NCBI RefSeq assembly: GCF_013215345.1
Contig: NZ_JABSOV010000025.1
Location: forward strand, 1-48,500
DNA: 48,500 nt
Reading direction: 5' to 3'
Source of the DNA: Colwellia sp.
GTDB taxonomy: Bacteria; Pseudomonadota; Gammaproteobacteria; Enterobacterales; Alteromonadaceae
The notes under the pieces were generated by a model. That model searched no databases. It saw nothing but the letters and a program-made list of their open reading frames with translations, and was not told where the DNA came from. The position numbers and the translations under genes are program-made. This document shows, piece by piece, positions 36,922 to 46,319 of this stretch (positions are counted from its first letter, which is position 1; each line of letters opens with the position of its first letter).

Positions 36922-37929
36922 TTACAGTCTTTCAAGCACAGCATCAGTAAAGTCGGTAGTACCATGAGTACCGCCTAAATCACCTGTTGTTCTATCACCC
37001 GAGGCAATAACATCGGTAATAGCCGCTCTAATTTTTTCTGCTTTATCACTCATCTCTAAGTATTCAAGCATTTGAATTGCCGCTAAGATCACCGACGTTG
37101 GGTTAGCTAAGTTTTTACCAGCAATATCAGGTGCACTACCATGTACAGCTTCAAAAATTGCACAGTCTTCACCAATATTAGCGCCTGGTGCCATACCAAG
37201 ACCACCCACTAAACCTGCACATAAATCAGATAAAATATCGCCAAATAGGTTCGTTGTTACTATGACATCAAACTGCTCAGGGTTCATCACCAACTGCATA
37301 CAGCAATTATCGACAATCATTTCCGTTGACTCAATATCAGGGTAACGCTGAGCAACTTCTCGGGCAACCTTTAAAAATAAGCCTGAAGTTGATTTTAAAA
37401 TGTTTGCTTTATGAACCGCAGTGACCTTCTTACGACCTTCTTTGCGAGCAGTTTCATAAGCAAAGGTTAATATTTTTTCAGCACCATCTCGGGTAATGAT
37501 ACTCATCGCTTGCGCTTCTGTACCGTCCTCGGAGGTGATTTGGCCGACACCTGAGTACATACCTTGGGTATTTTCACGTACGGTTAGAATATCAATATTT
37601 TCATAACGTGCTTTAGTGCCTTTAAATGACAATACCGGACGAAGGTTTGCGTATAATTTAAATTGTTTACGCAAGGTTACATTGATTGAAGTAAAACCTT
37701 CGCCAACAGGGGTCGTTAACGGCCCTTTTAAGGTAACCTTATTTTTTTCTATTAGCTTAATTGTCTCTTCTGGTACTAATTCACCATGCTTTTCTAAGGC
37801 AGTTAAGCCAGCATCTGCGAATTCATATTCAAAATTACAACCTGCTTTATCCAATACTTTAATAGTGGCATCAATAATGCTCGGACCTATACCGTCGCCA
37901 GGAATTACCGTGATGGTTTTTTTAGTCAT
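36922..37929 (-). CDS. Isocitrate dehydrogenase, NAD-type (IDH3-like)
   Basis: A 335-residue beta-decarboxylating dehydrogenase. I start at the ATG at 37929, six bases after AAGGTGA; a GTG three codons upstream is possible. The substrate loop SINVTLRKQFKLYANLRP (from residue 81) has the Ser and Asn that mark isocitrate rather than isopropylmalate enzymes. The coenzyme loop HGSAPDIAG has Asp-Ile (268-269), where NADP-dependent E. coli Icd has Lys-Tyr; this predicts NAD use. The size matches the eukaryote-like NAD-IDH group, much shorter than Icd. A homoisocitrate dehydrogenase role is less likely. The upstream region carries stacked inverted repeats. Confidence 0.88.
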   Translation of the reverse strand: MTKKTITVIPGDGIGPSIIDATIKVLDKAGCNFEYEFADAGLTALEKHGELVPEETIKLIEKNKVTLKGPLTTPVGEGFTSINVTLRKQFKLYANLRPVLSFKGTKARYENIDILTVRENTQGMYSGVGQITSEDGTEAQAMSIITRDGAEKILTFAYETARKEGRKKVTAVHKANILKSTSGLFLKVAREVAQRYPDIESTEMIVDNCCMQLVMNPEQFDVIVTTNLFGDILSDLCAGLVGGLGMAPGANIGEDCAIFEAVHGSAPDIAGKNLANPTSVILAAIQMLEYLEMSDKAEKIRAAITDVIASGDRTTGDLGGTHGTTDFTDAVLERL

Positions 37930-38035
37930 TAAGTTCACCTTGTCATCATATTTTGAAAGAAGTCTTTGAAATAATACGTCGTCTACTTATATTTATTTAA
38001 CAACGACATATATTTATTAAATGCATAATACATAG

Positions 38036-38066
38036 CTGAGTGAAAATTCACTCAGTTAAAACTGAG
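38036..38066 (-). promoter_or_regulatory. Overlapping inverted repeats upstream of idh
   Basis: CTGAGTGAA-AA-TTCACTCAG (38036-38055) overlaps CTCAGTT-AA-AACTGAG (38051-38066). The middle arm can pair with either neighbour, so the two hairpins exclude each other. It could be a multi-half-site operator or an RNA switch in the idh leader, 107-137 bases before the start. Confidence 0.55.
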
Positions 38067-38151
38067 GAACTAAGTGGTCCGCTCAGTGCGTAATTGGGCG
38101 TTTTATATCATGGAAATGCTATGTATGCGAGCTTGAATGTTTTTATTGTTA

Positions 38152-38179
38152 CCTGCAAAAGAGTAGTGTCTTTTGCAGG
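38152..38179. other. 11-bp hairpin downstream of the DUF3192 gene
   Basis: CCTGCAAAAGA (38152-38162) pairs perfectly with 38169-38179 around a 6-nt loop, 56 bases past the stop of the minus-strand gene. No T-run follows on either strand, so it is not a standard terminator, though the position suggests a 3' end. Confidence 0.6.
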
Positions 38180-38234
38180 ACTAACAAGTTAACTAATGAT
38201 AGTAGAGGGTTACTAAGTCAGTATCAATTTGACT

Positions 38235-38660
38235 TTAGTCTATAATGGGTAGGTTGTTACCTATGCTAAGGTGGTTTTTAATGATGCCCCATTGCTCAGG
38301 GTAATTATCACCTAAACCAATTTCTTTGAGAATGCCGTTAACAAAGAGCAAGAAGGTGCATTCATCTTGTGTGGTAATACCATCAGATTTTACATGCTGA
38401 GTACGGTAAAACATCACTTGATAGCTAACCTCATCAACCGTTCTCGCCTCGGTAATATCAGGGCTACCTAACTGAGTTAATGCTTGTTCAAAAGTGAATT
38501 GTTCCAATTTAACCTTAGCAATGAACTGACGGTTATACGCCTCTCTGTCATCCCACTTCATTTTATCCGGACTGTCATCGTAAAAAGTGACAACAAGAGC
38601 GACAAATATGCCATAAACTGCAAGCGCAAGTAAAATTCGGCCGATTACTTTTTTATTCAT
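38235..38660 (-). CDS. DUF3192 family membrane-anchored protein
   Basis: A 141-residue protein with a single N-terminal membrane helix (about 6-26) and a periplasmic DUF3192-type domain. The family pattern is visible: NRQFIAKVKLEQFTFEQALTQLGSPD near 43-68, VMFYRTQHVKSDGITTQDECTFLLFVNG near 82-109. A second family member is encoded at 46881. The fold recalls SmpA/BamE-like small domains, but no function is known. It lies 20 bases after xni in the same direction, so it is probably the last gene of a ppnN-xni-DUF3192 unit. Confidence 0.8.
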   Translation of the reverse strand: MNKKVIGRILLALAVYGIFVALVVTFYDDSPDKMKWDDREAYNRQFIAKVKLEQFTFEQALTQLGSPDITEARTVDEVSYQVMFYRTQHVKSDGITTQDECTFLLFVNGILKEIGLGDNYPEQWGIIKNHLSIGNNLPIID

Positions 38661-38680
38661 AGTTTTTTATCTTTCTGCAT

Positions 38681-39553
38681 TTAGTTTCTATCGCCATTAA
38701 TGGCAATTATATTATCATTAATTCCGGGGATAGGTGAAGACGTAGTTAAGCGGATATCTTTTAAATTAAATCCTAAAGGGATATCTTGTTTTAACGTTAG
38801 TAGTTTTCTGGCTAAATCCATTTGCTCAGTGCTATTTATTAACTTCTCTTTAAGCGATGGCTTTAGGTCTGTGGCGTTAAGTGTGGCCTTTAATGAACCA
38901 TATTGGTTAAGTAATTTAGCCGCATTAACTTGGCCAATACCGCTTACGCCTTCAATTTTATTGGTGTTATCTCCCGTTAACGTCCAAAAATCTATCAGCT
39001 GCGAAGACTTAACATTAAATTTACTTTGCACATGTTCCTCATCTAAGTAACGGCGATTAAAATAATCATAAAGGTAAATATTAGGGCTAAGTAGAGACAG
39101 GAAGCCTTTGTCTGTGGAAATTATAGTTACCTTTTGTCCATGAAATGCCATCTTTACCGCTAAGGTAGCAATAAGATCATCCGCTTCATCTTCATCAGAG
39201 GTTAGTGAATCGACACCTTGCTCCATAAAAGCGTCTTGAATACTTGTCAGTTTCTGTGCAAGGTGCTCAGGCATTTTTTTTCGGCCTTTTTTATAACCGT
39301 CGAAAAGCTGGTAACGCCAGCAGGGCTGTTGACTATCAAAAACAGCTAGCGCATGACTTGGTTCATGCTGGTTGATAATCTTAACCAAGGCATTTACACA
39401 GTTTTTTTGCGTGTTAAAGAGTACCTGCTCTTGTGTGCTAGTTGATAATTCATCGCCGTGTTGCTGTTTTATTTGCATAAAGGGACGCTCTTGAACGGCG
39501 TACACACGACGAATTAAATTTAGCGCATCAATAAGTATTAAGTGAGCGGCCAA
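38681..39553 (-). CDS. xni: Flap endonuclease Xni (exonuclease IX-like), TTG start
   Basis: A 290-residue 5' nuclease of the FEN family, related to the 5'-3' exonuclease domain of DNA polymerase I, acting on flap DNA. Conserved parts are LILIDALNLIRRVYA near 5-19, the acidic cluster TSDEDEADDLIATLA near 118-132, STDKGFLSLLS near 145-155 and the helix-hairpin-helix IEGVSGIGQVNAAKLLNQYG near 199-218. E. coli Xni is somewhat shorter (251). The start is TTG, only 2 bases after the ppnN stop, with GAGG inside the end of ppnN as ribosome binding site, so the two are coupled. Confidence 0.92.
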   Translation of the reverse strand: MAAHLILIDALNLIRRVYAVQERPFMQIKQQHGDELSTSTQEQVLFNTQKNCVNALVKIINQHEPSHALAVFDSQQPCWRYQLFDGYKKGRKKMPEHLAQKLTSIQDAFMEQGVDSLTSDEDEADDLIATLAVKMAFHGQKVTIISTDKGFLSLLSPNIYLYDYFNRRYLDEEHVQSKFNVKSSQLIDFWTLTGDNTNKIEGVSGIGQVNAAKLLNQYGSLKATLNATDLKPSLKEKLINSTEQMDLARKLLTLKQDIPLGFNLKDIRLTTSSPIPGINDNIIAINGDRN

Positions 39554-39555
39554 TG

Positions 39556-40902
39556 TTAACCCTCAATCACTTTATAACAGGGTATATATTCACTGCCAGG
39601 CAATTTCATCCGCTGTTGTTTTACAAAGGAAGCAAGTAGCTTATCCATTAATGCCATTATTTTTTTATCCCCTGATATTTCAAAAGGGCCAAATTCTCGG
39701 ATGGCTTTGATGCCACCTGACTTTACGTTACCTGCCACTATACCCGAAAAAGCACGGCGTAGATTAGCCGCTAGCTCAGCCGTAGAAAGTTCATGGCTAA
39801 TGGTTAGGTTGGCCATATTCTCATGGGTTGGCTCAAAGGGGTGTTGAAAGTCCTCGGCTATCAAAAGTGACCAGTTGAAGTGATAAGCATCGCCGGTTTT
39901 TTTTCTGTGGGCAAGTACCTTATCTAGGCCGCCTTTCATCACTTGGGCAACTTTAACAGCATCGTCAACCACTATTTGATACAAGGATTGTGCTTTTTCA
40001 CCTAAGGTAGCGCCAATAAAAGCATCTATTTCATTAAAGTACTCAATGGCACTTGCCGGACCGGTAAGAATAATAGGTAATTGCTGTTCAGCATTTTTTT
40101 CGTTGAGCATAATACCTAAAATATATAACAATTCTTCGGCAGTCCCTGCGCCGCCAGGAAAAATTATTATGCCATGTGACATACGGACAAAGGCTTCTAA
40201 ACGCTTTTCAATATCCGGCATAATGACCAATTCATTCACTATGGCGTTTGGCGGCTCAGCCGCAATAATGCTTGGCTCGGTTAAGCCAATATAGCGGCCT
40301 TCTTTATTACGTTGTTTAGCATGACCAATAGTAGCGCCTTTCATTGGGCCCTTCATGGCCCCAGGGCCACAACCGGTGCATATATTAAAACCTCGTAAAC
40401 CTAGTTGGTAACCGACAGCTTTAGTATATTTATACTCATTGTGTTTGATTGAGTGACCGCCCCAGCAGGTCACTAGATTAGGCTCGGTCTCGGGTAGGAT
40501 AGCATTGGCATTTCTTAGGATATCGAAGGTTGCATCAGTAATAGCTTCTGACGAGCTTGGCATTGCTCTGTAACGGCTATGAAGGAAGAGGATGTCGCGT
40601 AATACAGCGGAAAGATGTTCTCTAATGCCTCGAATAATTTTATCATCGACAAAAGCATGCGTGGGAGGATTTTTTAAATCAATCTTTACGCCACGTTCTC
40701 GCCTTAATACCTGTATTTCAAAGGTAAGGTATTCTTGATATATCTCTTCGGCATCATCAGTATTTGAACCTGCGTTAAGTACGGCGAGAGAGCAATTTCG
40801 GTAAAGTGTATATAAAGGGCTACTAACAGATTTCTGCAGTTGATCTACTTCGGCTTGTGAAAGCAAGTTCATATTACCAACAGGGTTAATTTGAGTATGC
40901 AT
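39556..40902 (-). CDS. ppnN: Pyrimidine/purine nucleotide 5'-monophosphate nucleosidase PpnN
   Basis: A 448-residue LOG/YgdH-family enzyme that cleaves nucleoside monophosphates to base and ribose-5-phosphate. E. coli PpnN is activated by (p)ppGpp. The hallmark PGGAGTAEE is at 249-257, with [15 protein letters not shown] near 176-190. The N-terminal regulatory part ([19 protein letters not shown]) aligns with E. coli, whose length is 454. A strong AAGGAG site lies seven bases before the ATG. It heads the ppnN-xni-DUF3192 series. Confidence 0.95.
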   Translation of the reverse strand: MHTQINPVGNMNLLSQAEVDQLQKSVSSPLYTLYRNCSLAVLNAGSNTDDAEEIYQEYLTFEIQVLRRERGVKIDLKNPPTHAFVDDKIIRGIREHLSAVLRDILFLHSRYRAMPSSSEAITDATFDILRNANAILPETEPNLVTCWGGHSIKHNEYKYTKAVGYQLGLRGFNICTGCGPGAMKGPMKGATIGHAKQRNKEGRYIGLTEPSIIAAEPPNAIVNELVIMPDIEKRLEAFVRMSHGIIIFPGGAGTAEELLYILGIMLNEKNAEQQLPIILTGPASAIEYFNEIDAFIGATLGEKAQSLYQIVVDDAVKVAQVMKGGLDKVLAHRKKTGDAYHFNWSLLIAEDFQHPFEPTHENMANLTISHELSTAELAANLRRAFSGIVAGNVKSGGIKAIREFGPFEISGDKKIMALMDKLLASFVKQQRMKLPGSEYIPCYKVIEG

Positions 40903-40995
40903 AACTCACTCCTTTTATGCTGATTATCAATTATTATGAAAATATCGCTGTTTTTGAGGTATTGAAAGCGGTACTTAAGTCACTGTTTTTTTTAG

Positions 40996-42606
40996 TTACT
41001 TAACGTAAATAACTTGGTTTTTACCTTGTTTTTTTGCTTTGTACATTGCTTGGTCGGCACGTTCAAAAGCAATATGGATGTTATCATCCGATTTTATATG
41101 GGTCGCGCCAATTGAAAGGGTAATACTTACCTTATTATTTTTAAACTTAAAAGGTAGCCGAGCTATGTATTTATTCAGCGCATTTAGCTCTAGGGTTAAG
41201 GCTTTCTCTTGGGTTTTAGAATAAATTAAGACGAACTCTTCACCACCATAGCGGCCAACAAAAACCCCTTTACTGACATTTTTCACAATGGTATTAGCAA
41301 TGACTTGCAGCGTTTTATCGCCAGCCGTATGACCATAGGTGTCATTAATCTTTTTAAAGTCATCAATATCTAGCACCACTAACGCTAGCTGGAACGGCTT
41401 ATGATGAAAACGTACCATTGCTTTAGCAAAGTAATCATCAAAGGCAGCTCGGTTTGCCAATTTTGTCAGCGCATCGAGCATACTTTTTCTTTGTTGCGCT
41501 ATCAGCTTTTCTTCGAATATTCTGCTTTGCGCTTCTAGTTGATCTACTTTTGCAGACATATCATTAAGTTTATCCGCTAATTCTTGGTGACTTTGTTGCT
41601 CAAACTTTGATTTTTGCTCCAATGTGCTGGCGATAAACTGTAGCTTTTCATTTATATCTTCTTTAACTTGATTTAATGATAATGCTTTTTCTACTGTGCC
41701 CGTCATATCAATCAATTGACTTTGTAATTTCTGATTGATTTTTTCATTGGTTTTTTGAGATTTTTTTTGCGTAACTATCGTTTCTTTTACTGCGCTTTGC
41801 ACCGTTGTTAGTGTCGCACTTAAATTCGTTAAAAAACTCTTTGCGCTATTATGTTCATCTTTAAAGTCGGCAACTATGACATCAAATATATCGATAAGGT
41901 GATTGAGTACTTCATCAGTTGACTTATCAGTCATTAGCTTTTTCTTAATCACTAATAACTCATTGGTATGTACTTTCGATAATGGCAAAGAGCTAAGTGA
42001 TACCGATATTTTTTCAAGAATACTGGCGTCAAAAATAGCGACTTCATTTTCATTAGGTAACTGAGCAACTGGTGATGTTAGTTGAGGCGCCTGTAAAAGG
42101 CCTTGCTTAGGTAAACCGTTTTTGGCTTTTAGCGCGTGATCATAAAAAGCTAATAATTGACTTAGTAAAGGAATATATTGGATTAAGGCGTCTTTACTTT
42201 GTTTTGTTTTGGTTAACAACGCCCGCAGATCTCTGCGTAAATCACCCGGTAGTCCATTGATCTTCTGTAAATTCTCACCTGCTAGGTTAAATTGTTCATG
42301 CATATGAGAAATATTTTTCTCATTGGTTACGCTGTGTTGCTGTAATAATTTACTTATAACAGCAATCTTAGCTTCTATATCGCTAATGGGAGCCGATTTG
42401 GTGAATAACGTTCTTAACTGAGCTAAGCGGTTGTCTAATTCAAGATCAACACCTTTGGAAACGAGGGATAGTTTAGCAATGAATTGAATTAGCAGACTTG
42501 ATTGCAGATTAAAATCTTCTTCTAGTAAACTTCGAGACTCAATTGCGGCATCAAGCTTTCTTTTTAATGCAACTAGTTGCTTTTGGGCAACAGAACTGTC
42601 ATTCAT
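40996..42606 (-). CDS. Diguanylate cyclase with long coiled-coil N-terminal region
   Basis: A 536-residue soluble protein. The N-terminal 370 residues are mostly helical with coiled-coil stretches (about 270-370, rich in Lys, Gln and Asp), and no membrane helix. The GGDEF domain (about 375-536) has LDALTKLANRAAFD, VLDIDDFKKINDTYGHTAGD and GGEEF at 454-458, so it should be active. The inhibitory RxxD site is absent (SKGV at that place), unlike the cyclase at 3888, so product inhibition at the I-site is not expected. The layout recalls DgcP-type cyclases, but I am not sure of that. It lies 93 bases upstream of ppnN and is probably transcribed alone. Confidence 0.92.
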   Translation of the reverse strand: MNDSSVAQKQLVALKRKLDAAIESRSLLEEDFNLQSSLLIQFIAKLSLVSKGVDLELDNRLAQLRTLFTKSAPISDIEAKIAVISKLLQQHSVTNEKNISHMHEQFNLAGENLQKINGLPGDLRRDLRALLTKTKQSKDALIQYIPLLSQLLAFYDHALKAKNGLPKQGLLQAPQLTSPVAQLPNENEVAIFDASILEKISVSLSSLPLSKVHTNELLVIKKKLMTDKSTDEVLNHLIDIFDVIVADFKDEHNSAKSFLTNLSATLTTVQSAVKETIVTQKKSQKTNEKINQKLQSQLIDMTGTVEKALSLNQVKEDINEKLQFIASTLEQKSKFEQQSHQELADKLNDMSAKVDQLEAQSRIFEEKLIAQQRKSMLDALTKLANRAAFDDYFAKAMVRFHHKPFQLALVVLDIDDFKKINDTYGHTAGDKTLQVIANTIVKNVSKGVFVGRYGGEEFVLIYSKTQEKALTLELNALNKYIARLPFKFKNNKVSITLSIGATHIKSDDNIHIAFERADQAMYKAKKQGKNQVIYVK

Positions 42607-42861
42607 AAAACCGATTCATCCTAATGTCGAGTGAGGTCTAGTACTAAGTAATTTACTTTGTTTATTGTTTCGCCATTGAAATAGTTTAAGGCGTGTAACT
42701 TGCTCTTAGTATAAGACAATTTATACCATAAAAACGTTATTTATCAATCTTGATGTGAAAAAAAAGCAACTTTTATTACTTGATGTTAACTTTTAATAGC
42801 ATTGAGTATTTCTTCGTTGTTAAAATAACTAAATCTTAAGGCAGTACTTTGTCTACCAATA

Positions 42862-44694
42862 ATGAGAGAACTTACTTGCGTGTTTAACTATAAAACCAAA
42901 TTAATAATAGCAATATCTTTATTTTTTGCACAACTAATATCTGCTTATGCGAGCGTAAAAGTTAGCATTAACATAGATCAACCTGAGCATCATCTAGCTA
43001 AAGTAGAACTTCAATTCGGCAAAAATAATATAGAACAGGTCGATTTTTATTTACCTACGTGGCGAACCGGACGATATCAGACGCTAAACCTAGCGAATGG
43101 CATTCGTGATTTTAATGCTACAGATAGCCAAGGTAATGTACTTAGCTGGCGTAAAATTGATAAACATACCTGGCAAGTTAGTGGCACCAAAAATAAAAAA
43201 GTGCATTTAACTTATCAAGTTTATGCCAATGAACTAGCAAAGAGAACTCGTCACATTGATGATAGTCATGCCTTTTTAGACAGCTCTGCCGTGGTTATGT
43301 ACAGTGAAGCCAGTCGAGATTTAGAACATACTGTCCAGCTTTTGGTACCTAAATTGTGGCGCAGTTTCTCTGGCCTTGAAGCAGGTGATAATAGTCATCA
43401 GTTTATTGCCAGTAACTATGACCAATTAATTGACTCACCCATTGAAAGTGGTATTAACGAGCACCACGAATTTCGTGTTGATAATCGACAATATGAATTG
43501 GTTATCTGGGGGCAAGGTAATTATGACAGTGCTAAAATGGTAGAAGACTTACAAGTTTTAGTAAAACAAAGTAAGCATATTTGGCAAGACTACCCTTTTA
43601 AGCGTTATGTATTTATGGTGCATGCAACCAGCGGTGCTCGCGGCGCAACAGAGCATGTTAATTCAACTATTATTCAACGCTCGCGCTTCAAATTTTCGAC
43701 CCGTAAAGATTACCTTAGCTTTATTGCCGTTGCTGCCCATGAGTTTGTTCATACTTGGAATGTAAAACAGTACCGTCCTCAAGGTATTGTGCCTTATGAT
43801 TATCAGCAAGAAAACTATTCTAACTTGTTATGGCTGGTAGAGGGCTCAACAAGCTATTTACAATACCAACTGCTATTACGCGGTAACTTGATGACGACAG
43901 ATGAGTTTTTTACTGCACTGGCTAAACGTATTACTGCACATATTCACAAACCTGGAAAAACTAGCCAAAGCGTGGCGCAGGCAAGTTTTGATGCTTGGAT
44001 TAGCGAGGGGGGCGATTACGGAAATAATCATAGTGTAAATATTTATGCTGAGGGATTTTTAGCTTCTTGGTTACTCGATTTTGATATTTTAACTAAAACT
44101 GATTTAAGCAAAAGTTATCGTAATGTGCATAACCAGTTATATCAACAACATCGCTTACCACAAAGTTATAAAGAAGCTGATGTACTCACTATACTAAAAC
44201 AAATTACGGCTAGCGATTATCAAGTTTGGTGGCAAGACAATATTCACGGCACAGCTAATATTGACTTCAGCCCATTATTGGCTCAAGCCGGTCTTGAAAT
44301 GAGTTATGCCAAAAATGGCGATGACAAGTCGAGTAAACAAAGTAAAGTATGGACTGGCGTTAAAACTAAACAAGGTACTCATGGTTTAGTGATTACTTCG
44401 GTAGAGAAGAATAGTCCGGCATGGCATGCTGGCTTAACTACAGAGGATGTTATTGTCGCTGTAGATGGCTTACGCATGGTAGAAAAAGATCTGCTAAATC
44501 GTTTAAAAGATTTTAAAACGGAGCAAACCATTGAAATCACATATTTTCGCCGAGATAAGTTAGCAACGGCTGCGATAAAACTCGGTAGCATTGCTAAAAA
44601 CAAGTTAAAAATAATTCCGATGAAGAAAGCTAATAATACACAAAAAGCCTTTTTCAAAGCATGGACAGGAATTGATTTTCCAGAAAAAAAATAA
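42862..44694 (+). CDS. M61 family metallopeptidase with PDZ domain
   Basis: A 610-residue exported zinc peptidase of the glycyl aminopeptidase (M61) family. A signal peptide spans about residues 10-30 (LIIAISLFFAQLISAYA). The N-terminal beta domain is followed by the catalytic domain with HEFVH at 293-297 in AAHEFVHTWNVKQYRP; the third zinc ligand is probably E327 in WLVEGSTSYL. A PDZ domain near 480-560 (GLVITSVEKNSPAWHAGLTTEDVIVAVDG) may bind peptide tails. It probably acts in the periplasm on small N-terminal residues; the substrate is unknown. It is divergent from the diguanylate cyclase gene and ends at a strong terminator. Confidence 0.93.
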   Translation: MRELTCVFNYKTKLIIAISLFFAQLISAYASVKVSINIDQPEHHLAKVELQFGKNNIEQVDFYLPTWRTGRYQTLNLANGIRDFNATDSQGNVLSWRKIDKHTWQVSGTKNKKVHLTYQVYANELAKRTRHIDDSHAFLDSSAVVMYSEASRDLEHTVQLLVPKLWRSFSGLEAGDNSHQFIASNYDQLIDSPIESGINEHHEFRVDNRQYELVIWGQGNYDSAKMVEDLQVLVKQSKHIWQDYPFKRYVFMVHATSGARGATEHVNSTIIQRSRFKFSTRKDYLSFIAVAAHEFVHTWNVKQYRPQGIVPYDYQQENYSNLLWLVEGSTSYLQYQLLLRGNLMTTDEFFTALAKRITAHIHKPGKTSQSVAQASFDAWISEGGDYGNNHSVNIYAEGFLASWLLDFDILTKTDLSKSYRNVHNQLYQQHRLPQSYKEADVLTILKQITASDYQVWWQDNIHGTANIDFSPLLAQAGLEMSYAKNGDDKSSKQSKVWTGVKTKQGTHGLVITSVEKNSPAWHAGLTTEDVIVAVDGLRMVEKDLLNRLKDFKTEQTIEITYFRRDKLATAAIKLGSIAKNKLKIIPMKKANNTQKAFFKAWTGIDFPEKK

Positions 44695-44707
44695 TAATAA
44701 ACAGAGC

Positions 44708-44756
44708 AAGCATTAAAACGATAAAATAATTTCGTTTTAATGCTTAATGCTTTTTT
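44708..44756 (+). terminator. Terminator between the M61 peptidase gene and queF
   Basis: Perfect 14-bp stem (44708-44721 with 44732-44745) and 10-nt loop, followed by a short spacer and six T's. It ends the peptidase transcript ahead of the converging queF. Confidence 0.85.
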
Positions 44757-44787
44757 CTGCAGGGATGTAGAAAGGCAGGTATAAAGG

Positions 44788-45648
44788 CTACTGACGCAAG
44801 GTTCTGGCAAAGGGAGCTTGCTCAATATTACTACTTCTAAACGGGTTGATGTCTAAACCTCCACGTCGAGTGTAGCGTGCGAAAATGGTTAGCTCTTCAA
44901 GTTGACAATATTGTTGCAAGTCACAGTATATTCTTTCGATACATTGCTCATGAAATTCATTATGTTGGCGAAAGGAAATCAAATACTTTAATAGTGTTGC
45001 ATGATTTATGGCTTTACCACGGTAGTGAATATAAATACTTGCCCAATCGGGCTGATTGGTTATTAAACAATTTGATTTTAATAAATGACTCACTAAATGC
45101 TCCTCAATTTGAGCACTGTCTCCTTTTTCCTGCGCTTGTATCAGTAGTTGAGCATCATATTGATAGCTATCGATGCTGATATCTTCACCGTCGATACAAA
45201 AGCAATTGTCTAAGTTTTTAGCAATCACTAAAGCGGGACAGTGATCGACACCAAATAAACTTACTTTCGCTGGCGAGCCAGCAATTTTTGATAGATCTTT
45301 CGTTAATACTTGTTCTACTTCTTTAATGCTGGCAAAGCGCGTTTGATTAAAGCTATTTAAGTACAGCTTAAAGGACTTTGATTCAACAATATTGTCACTG
45401 GTACAAGCAAAGCGAAACTCAGCAACAGCGACTACCGGCTTACCTTTCTCATTGAGCCATGAAAGCTCATAGCCATACCAAACATCTTCGCCAACAAAGG
45501 GTAAATTGTTTGATTCTAGTGCTAAGTCATCTCTATTTAAACTTCTAGGTACTCCTTGCAGCAATTCTGCGGTATATTCGCTGCAATATTCTGTACTTTT
45601 ACCCAGTGTTAACTTGCTTAGTTCTGTCGCATTTTGATAATTGGCCAT
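44788..45648 (-). CDS. queF: NADPH-dependent 7-cyano-7-deazaguanine reductase QueF
   Basis: A 286-residue two-domain (YqcD-type) nitrile reductase that reduces preQ0 to preQ1 for queuosine tRNA modification. The QueF motif ESKSFKLYLNSF is at 89-100. The catalytic C194 lies in KSNCLITNQPDW, with D201 seven residues on, the same spacing as in E. coli (C190, D197). The length is near E. coli QueF (282). It is divergent from syd, as in E. coli; the syd upstream frame overlaps its start but the chosen syd start does not. Confidence 0.95.
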   Translation of the reverse strand: MANYQNATELSKLTLGKSTEYCSEYTAELLQGVPRSLNRDDLALESNNLPFVGEDVWYGYELSWLNEKGKPVVAVAEFRFACTSDNIVESKSFKLYLNSFNQTRFASIKEVEQVLTKDLSKIAGSPAKVSLFGVDHCPALVIAKNLDNCFCIDGEDISIDSYQYDAQLLIQAQEKGDSAQIEEHLVSHLLKSNCLITNQPDWASIYIHYRGKAINHATLLKYLISFRQHNEFHEQCIERIYCDLQQYCQLEELTIFARYTRRGGLDINPFRSSNIEQAPFARTLRQ

Positions 45649-45703
45649 AAATTTTTTCAGTAGTGAGCTAGTATCTTGCTATTTTAAAGGATCTTTTCTT
45701 TAT

Positions 45704-46300
45704 ATGACATCTACAAATAAAACTTTAGTGCAATCACTTTTAAACTTTAGTGAAGACTTTAGTCAACAGCACATAGAGCAACTTGGACACTTACCTACGA
45801 GGGAGCATGATGAACAGTGGCTATCTCCTTGTGAAGTCGGTCCACATGACAACAGTCACCATTATTGGCAACCCGTTGCTATGAAAGATGAGCCAGCAAC
45901 AGATCAAAATGCTGAAACTCTCTCTTTTAACAATGTTGAGTCGGCATTAGATCTGACACTGCATCAGGATATTAAGACCTATTTCACTACTATTTTCAGT
46001 GGTGATATAGAAGCCGTGTGTGAGGAAGGAGAGTTGTCACTTCTTTTTGCTTGGAATAGGGACGATTTTGACCGATTACAGGAAAATATCATTGGTCATA
46101 TTTTAATGAAGCAAAGATTGAAGCAAGCTGAAACTGTTTTCTTTGCTGTTACCGATGAAGAAGATATGATTATATCGGTTGATAATAGTAATGGCGAAGT
46201 TTGGGTGGAACGTGTTGGCTGTAAACCACATAAAAAACTCAGTGATTCATTAGCCAGCTTTATCGCTCAGTTAACACCAAAGAGTTTAGTTAATGAGTAG
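45704..46300 (+). CDS. syd: SecY-interacting protein Syd
   Basis: A 198-residue soluble protein that binds SecY and is thought to check the proper assembly of the translocon. I use the ATG at 45704, with AAGGA 12 bases upstream; it aligns with the E. coli N-terminus. An earlier in-frame ATG at 45641 would overlap queF and add 21 unlike residues. Family segments are DLTLHQDIKTYFTTIFSGDIEA, LLFAWNRDDFDRLQENIIGHILMKQRLKQ and SNGEVWVERVG. Divergent queF-syd order is conserved with E. coli, where csrB lies beyond syd; a csrB-like element lies about 2.1 kb further here. Confidence 0.92.
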   Translation: MTSTNKTLVQSLLNFSEDFSQQHIEQLGHLPTREHDEQWLSPCEVGPHDNSHHYWQPVAMKDEPATDQNAETLSFNNVESALDLTLHQDIKTYFTTIFSGDIEAVCEEGELSLLFAWNRDDFDRLQENIIGHILMKQRLKQAETVFFAVTDEEDMIISVDNSNGEVWVERVGCKPHKKLSDSLASFIAQLTPKSLVNE

Positions 46301-46319
46301 CAATTAAATAACTAAAAGG

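Larger units (their letters stand above)
37930..38234. other. Intergenic region upstream of idh
   Basis: It contains the stacked inverted repeats at 38036-38066 and a strong hairpin at 38152-38179. A further CTCAGTG half-site lies near 38083. No gene is visible. Confidence 0.6.
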
